From contig MNRR01000023.1 of the NCBI GenBank assembly GCA_001916055.1, forward strand, positions 1 through 9,645: a DNA stretch of 9,645 nt, written 5' to 3'. The translations under genes were made by a program, and so were the position numbers. Within the stretch, counting starts at the first letter, position 1. The number at the start of each line of letters is the position of its first letter. This document shows, piece after piece, positions 6,784-9,645 of this stretch. The notes under the pieces were generated by a model. The model was given only the letters and a program-made list of their open reading frames with translations. It did no database searches and was not told where the DNA came from. The stretch comes from Clostridium sp. 28_12 (lineage in GTDB: Bacteria; Bacillota; Clostridia; TANB77; CAG-508).

Positions 6784-9645
6784 GCAACTGCAGTAAAAGC
6801 AAAAGATGCAGAAGGATTTACAGATATAACAGAAACAACAAAAGTAAGACCAGATGATGTTATAGAATATACAATAGTGGTAACAAATACAGGAAATACA
6901 ACATTAGAAGACATAAAAATAACAGATTCGTTAAATGTAAAATATGATGATAAAGATGTAAATGCAGGAAATACTGTATATACAATAGAATCATTAGAGC
7001 CAGGTAAGTATGTTGAAATAAAAGTTTATTACACAGTAACAGCAGAAGATGTAAAAACTGAAGGAACAATAAACAATGTGGCAACTGCAACAGCTAAAGA
7101 TGGAACACATGATGATGATAATGATAATAAAGTTGTAAAAAATCCAAATACTCAAGTAACAGCAACAAAAGCATGGGAAAACATGGATAGTGATGCTGCA
7201 AAAGCAAATACATTAACATCAATAAAACTACAAGTAAAAAATGGTGATACAGTAGTAGCAGAACAAGAAGTGACAGAAAAAGATAACTGGACATATACAT
7301 TTAGAAACTTGCCAGTATATGATGCAAATGGAAACAAAATCACATATACAATAGATGAAGCTGTAGTGAGTGCTAAAGACCAAGCAAAATTAGATTTATA
7401 TGAGAAATCAATTAAAAATGGAGTAATTACAAATACATTTAAACCAGAGAGAGTAACAGAAAAAACAGATGTTACAATGACAAAAGTATGGGAAGACAAC
7501 AATAATACATTCAATACAAGACCAGATAGCATAATATTAACAGTAAATGGTATAGATTATGAGGTAACAGGAACAAAGAAAGCTGATTCATGGTCAAGAA
7601 CTGAAAATTTACCTAAATATGATGCAGAAGGAAGAGAAATATCTTATACTGCAACAGAAAAGACAGTACCAACAGGATATGAAAAGGTATCAGAAGAAGG
7701 TCTAACTGTAACAAATAGAGCAAATGAATTAATAAATAAAACAGCATATAAAGCAGATGCAAATGGCAACATTGGAAGTCCAGCTACAAATAAAGATACA
7801 TTTGCAGCAAACGAAACAGTATATTATAAAATTACATTAAAAAATGCTGGAAGTGAGCCGATTTCCAAAACAGTTACAGACGAAATTCCATTAAGATTAA
7901 CATTAAATACAGTTGATGGAAAAAATGGAGAAAGTGGAACAACTGACAAAGGAGACAATTGGACAGTTACTAAAAATGATAAAGAACAATCAGTAGTAAC
8001 ATGGGAAGTAAAAGGCTTAGCAGCAGGGGAAACAAGAGAATTAATAATAAAAGCAACAGTTGTAGCAGAAGCAGAATATAAAGATATATGCAACAAGACA
8101 ATTGATGGAACAACAGCATATACTGCAAAACTATTTGTAAGAAAAGATGGAAAAGTACCATATGAAGGTAGTGGAACTGGATATGATGCATCACTATATA
8201 CAGGAGAACTAGGAACAGTTTACTTAAATAGCTCAGATTTACACTATGATACTAATGCAAACTTAAAGAATGATGATCTATATTATTTGATAAAAAATAA
8301 TAATATAATAACAGACATGGTTGCAAAAGGAATAACAAGAACTCAATTAGTCGATGCATTAAAAACAAATGGAACAACATTAGCTGATGATGAAGTTGTA
8401 GTATGGTATGTAATAAAGAATGAATCTGATGGATATCACATAGATGGTGTAATCAGAAAGATTTCATCATTAACAGAAATTACTAATACAGCTTTTACAG
8501 ATAAAGTAAGCTCAGACTCAACAATAAAATTAGAAGATATTGAAATTGGTCAAAGAGGAAGCATAACAGTAAAAAGTATTACATCTTCAACAGATACAGT
8601 ATCAACACCAATGGATGTAGTATTTGTACTAGATACTTCTGGAAGTATGACATATGGATTAAAAAATACAAATTCACAAGAAGAAAGTAGAGCTAAAGCT
8701 ATGGTAAATGCTGTAAATAGTTCTATCAAAACTATAATGAGTAAAAATAAAGACAGTAGAGTAGGTGTAGTTGGATTTAGTGGAGATGCATCAACAATTA
8801 TTCCATTAGAAAATTATGCTCAAGGTATAGACTATTTAACAAGAGAATATTCAGCAGGTGATAGGAGACATGATAGTAGCCAAACAATAAAATCTAATGT
8901 TGGAAATAAAACATCAAGAGAAGTAACAGGGGGAACTAATACACAATCAGGTATAAAATTAGGTGCAGAGATGCTTACAAGTGCTCAGAATACAACAACA
9001 GCAACAGTTACATTAAAAGATGGAACAACAAAGACTATAACTCGTACACCATTATTAATCTTAGTTACAGATGGGGAACCAACATATTATTATGCTAGTG
9101 AAACTGCAACTGGAAAGGTTAATGGACATGGATATACAAATGAAACAGACGAGAATTACTATTATTGGACATTAAGAACAGCTAAATATTATAAAGACCA
9201 AATAACAAATAAATATTATAAAAACACTGATAAAACAGCTAAAGCATTTACAATAGGAATTGGTTTAAGTGGAAACGAAGCAGTAGCAATGTTAGATCCA
9301 ACTGAAGAGAATGTAAATGCATGCAATAACAATAATTGGCAACAAAAAGCACTATATAATTTAATTACAAACAATGGAAAAACAGCACCAGGTGCATATA
9401 GTTATGCAGATGGAAGTAAAACAGGAGAAATAACAGAAAGCGACTTAACAGATTTCTTAAATACATCTATAGATTCTTCAACAGAGAATGAAGAAAATAG
9501 AGCAATAACAGTAGAAGAATCTAAAGCAAGAAGAGTTGAACTTGGAAATATTAATACAAGCAAAGAATTTGAATTAAAAGTTGGTGAAAAGACTTATAGT
9601 TCAATAAGTGCTGCACAAAATGCAGGTTACTTAAAGAAAGATTCA
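6601..9645 (+). CDS. frame-shifted remainder of the adhesin: DUF11, two Cna-B, VWA; open at window end
   Basis: This is an uninterrupted frame of 1,015 codons running off the window. It opens right after an in-frame TAA at 6598 and has no believable start: the first ATG is 7183, with no ribosome site. It continues the protein begun at 4571. Order: the rest of DUF11 unit 5 (6610-6774); unit 6 (6775-7140); Cna-B 1 (about 7153-7440) with Lys 7168, Glu 7357, Asn 7432; Cna-B 2 (about 7468-7728) with Lys 7483, Glu 7657, Asn 7714. Both triads fit self-formed isopeptide bonds. Next are a DUF11-like unit (7735-8110), an unassigned segment (8111-8600), and a VWA domain (about 8611-9320). The VWA metal site (MIDAS) is complete: DTSGS at 8632-8646, Thr in GGTNT at 8935, Asp of TDGEP at 9070. 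A further domain begins after about 9480. Unless frame is restored, this half would not be translated. Confidence 0.88.
6602..6612 (+). other. frameshift lesion: apparent 16-nt deletion in the adhesin gene
   Basis: Copy 1 reads V-R-D, five residues, D-K-V. Copy 2 reads V-K-D and then jumps to T-K-I-D in the frame one base back. Between the first Asp codon and the residue aligned with Val there are 24 nt in copy 1 and 8 nt here. Restoring 16 nt would make the units equal (297 nt) and rejoin the two open frames. The out-of-frame reading ends at TAG 6629-6631. Confidence 0.85.

Noticed and set aside
6206..6906. Spaced direct repeats as a CRISPR array
   Set aside because: The repeats are coding, about 300 nt apart, in frame with a domain unit, and the intervening sequence is itself homologous between copies.
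7141..7155. NPNTQ as a class B-like sorting motif
   Set aside because: It is internal, between a DUF11-like unit and a Cna-B domain, with no hydrophobic segment or basic tail after it.

Overview
The window looks like chromosomal DNA from an uncultured or poorly characterised low-GC Gram-positive bacterium, most likely a gut-type member of the Clostridia. The reasons are the very AT-rich sequence, AGA/ATA/AAA-dominated codon use, purine-rich Shine-Dalgarno sites, near-consensus sigma-A promoters, and a sortase next to wall-adhesin-type proteins. Tryptophan is encoded by TGG and no in-frame TGA is needed, so the standard code fits. The taxonomic placement is inference. All supported genes are on the + strand.

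Layout. Positions 1-226 hold the leader of the first gene, with an almost perfect promoter (TTGACA, 17 bases, GATAAT). Positions 227-2794 encode a complete alpha-glucan (glycogen) phosphorylase of the DUF3417-containing, bacterial/archaeal type. It is followed directly by a strong intrinsic terminator, so it is probably a single-gene transcription unit. A second promoter (TTTACA, 17 bases, TATAAT) at 2855-2883 starts a surface-protein operon of three genes. The first (2920-3948) is a secreted protein held by a C-terminal membrane segment and carrying a sorting-signal-like LPITY motif. The second (3935-4549) is a sortase whose start overlaps the end of the first. The third is a very large modular adhesin that begins at 4571 and is still open at the window end.

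The adhesin has an N-terminal membrane anchor, an Asn/Glu-rich linker, six DUF11-like beta-sandwich repeats, two Cna-B domains with apparent isopeptide triads, a seventh DUF11-like domain, an unassigned segment, and a von Willebrand factor A (VWA) domain with a complete metal-binding motif. Its reading frame is broken at about 6602-6612. The frame starting at 4571 stops at 6631, while the same protein continues in another frame from 6601 to the end. Comparison with the preceding 297-nt repeat shows that 16 nt are missing from the second copy, which accounts for the shift exactly. The gene is therefore a recent pseudogene, an off-state variant, or an assembly artefact in a repetitive region.

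Working together (inference): the sortase would process one or both neighbouring proteins, building a cell-surface adhesive structure with the VWA part as the likely ligand-binding module. The phosphorylase is a separate housekeeping function in storage-polysaccharide use, with no evident link to the surface operon.
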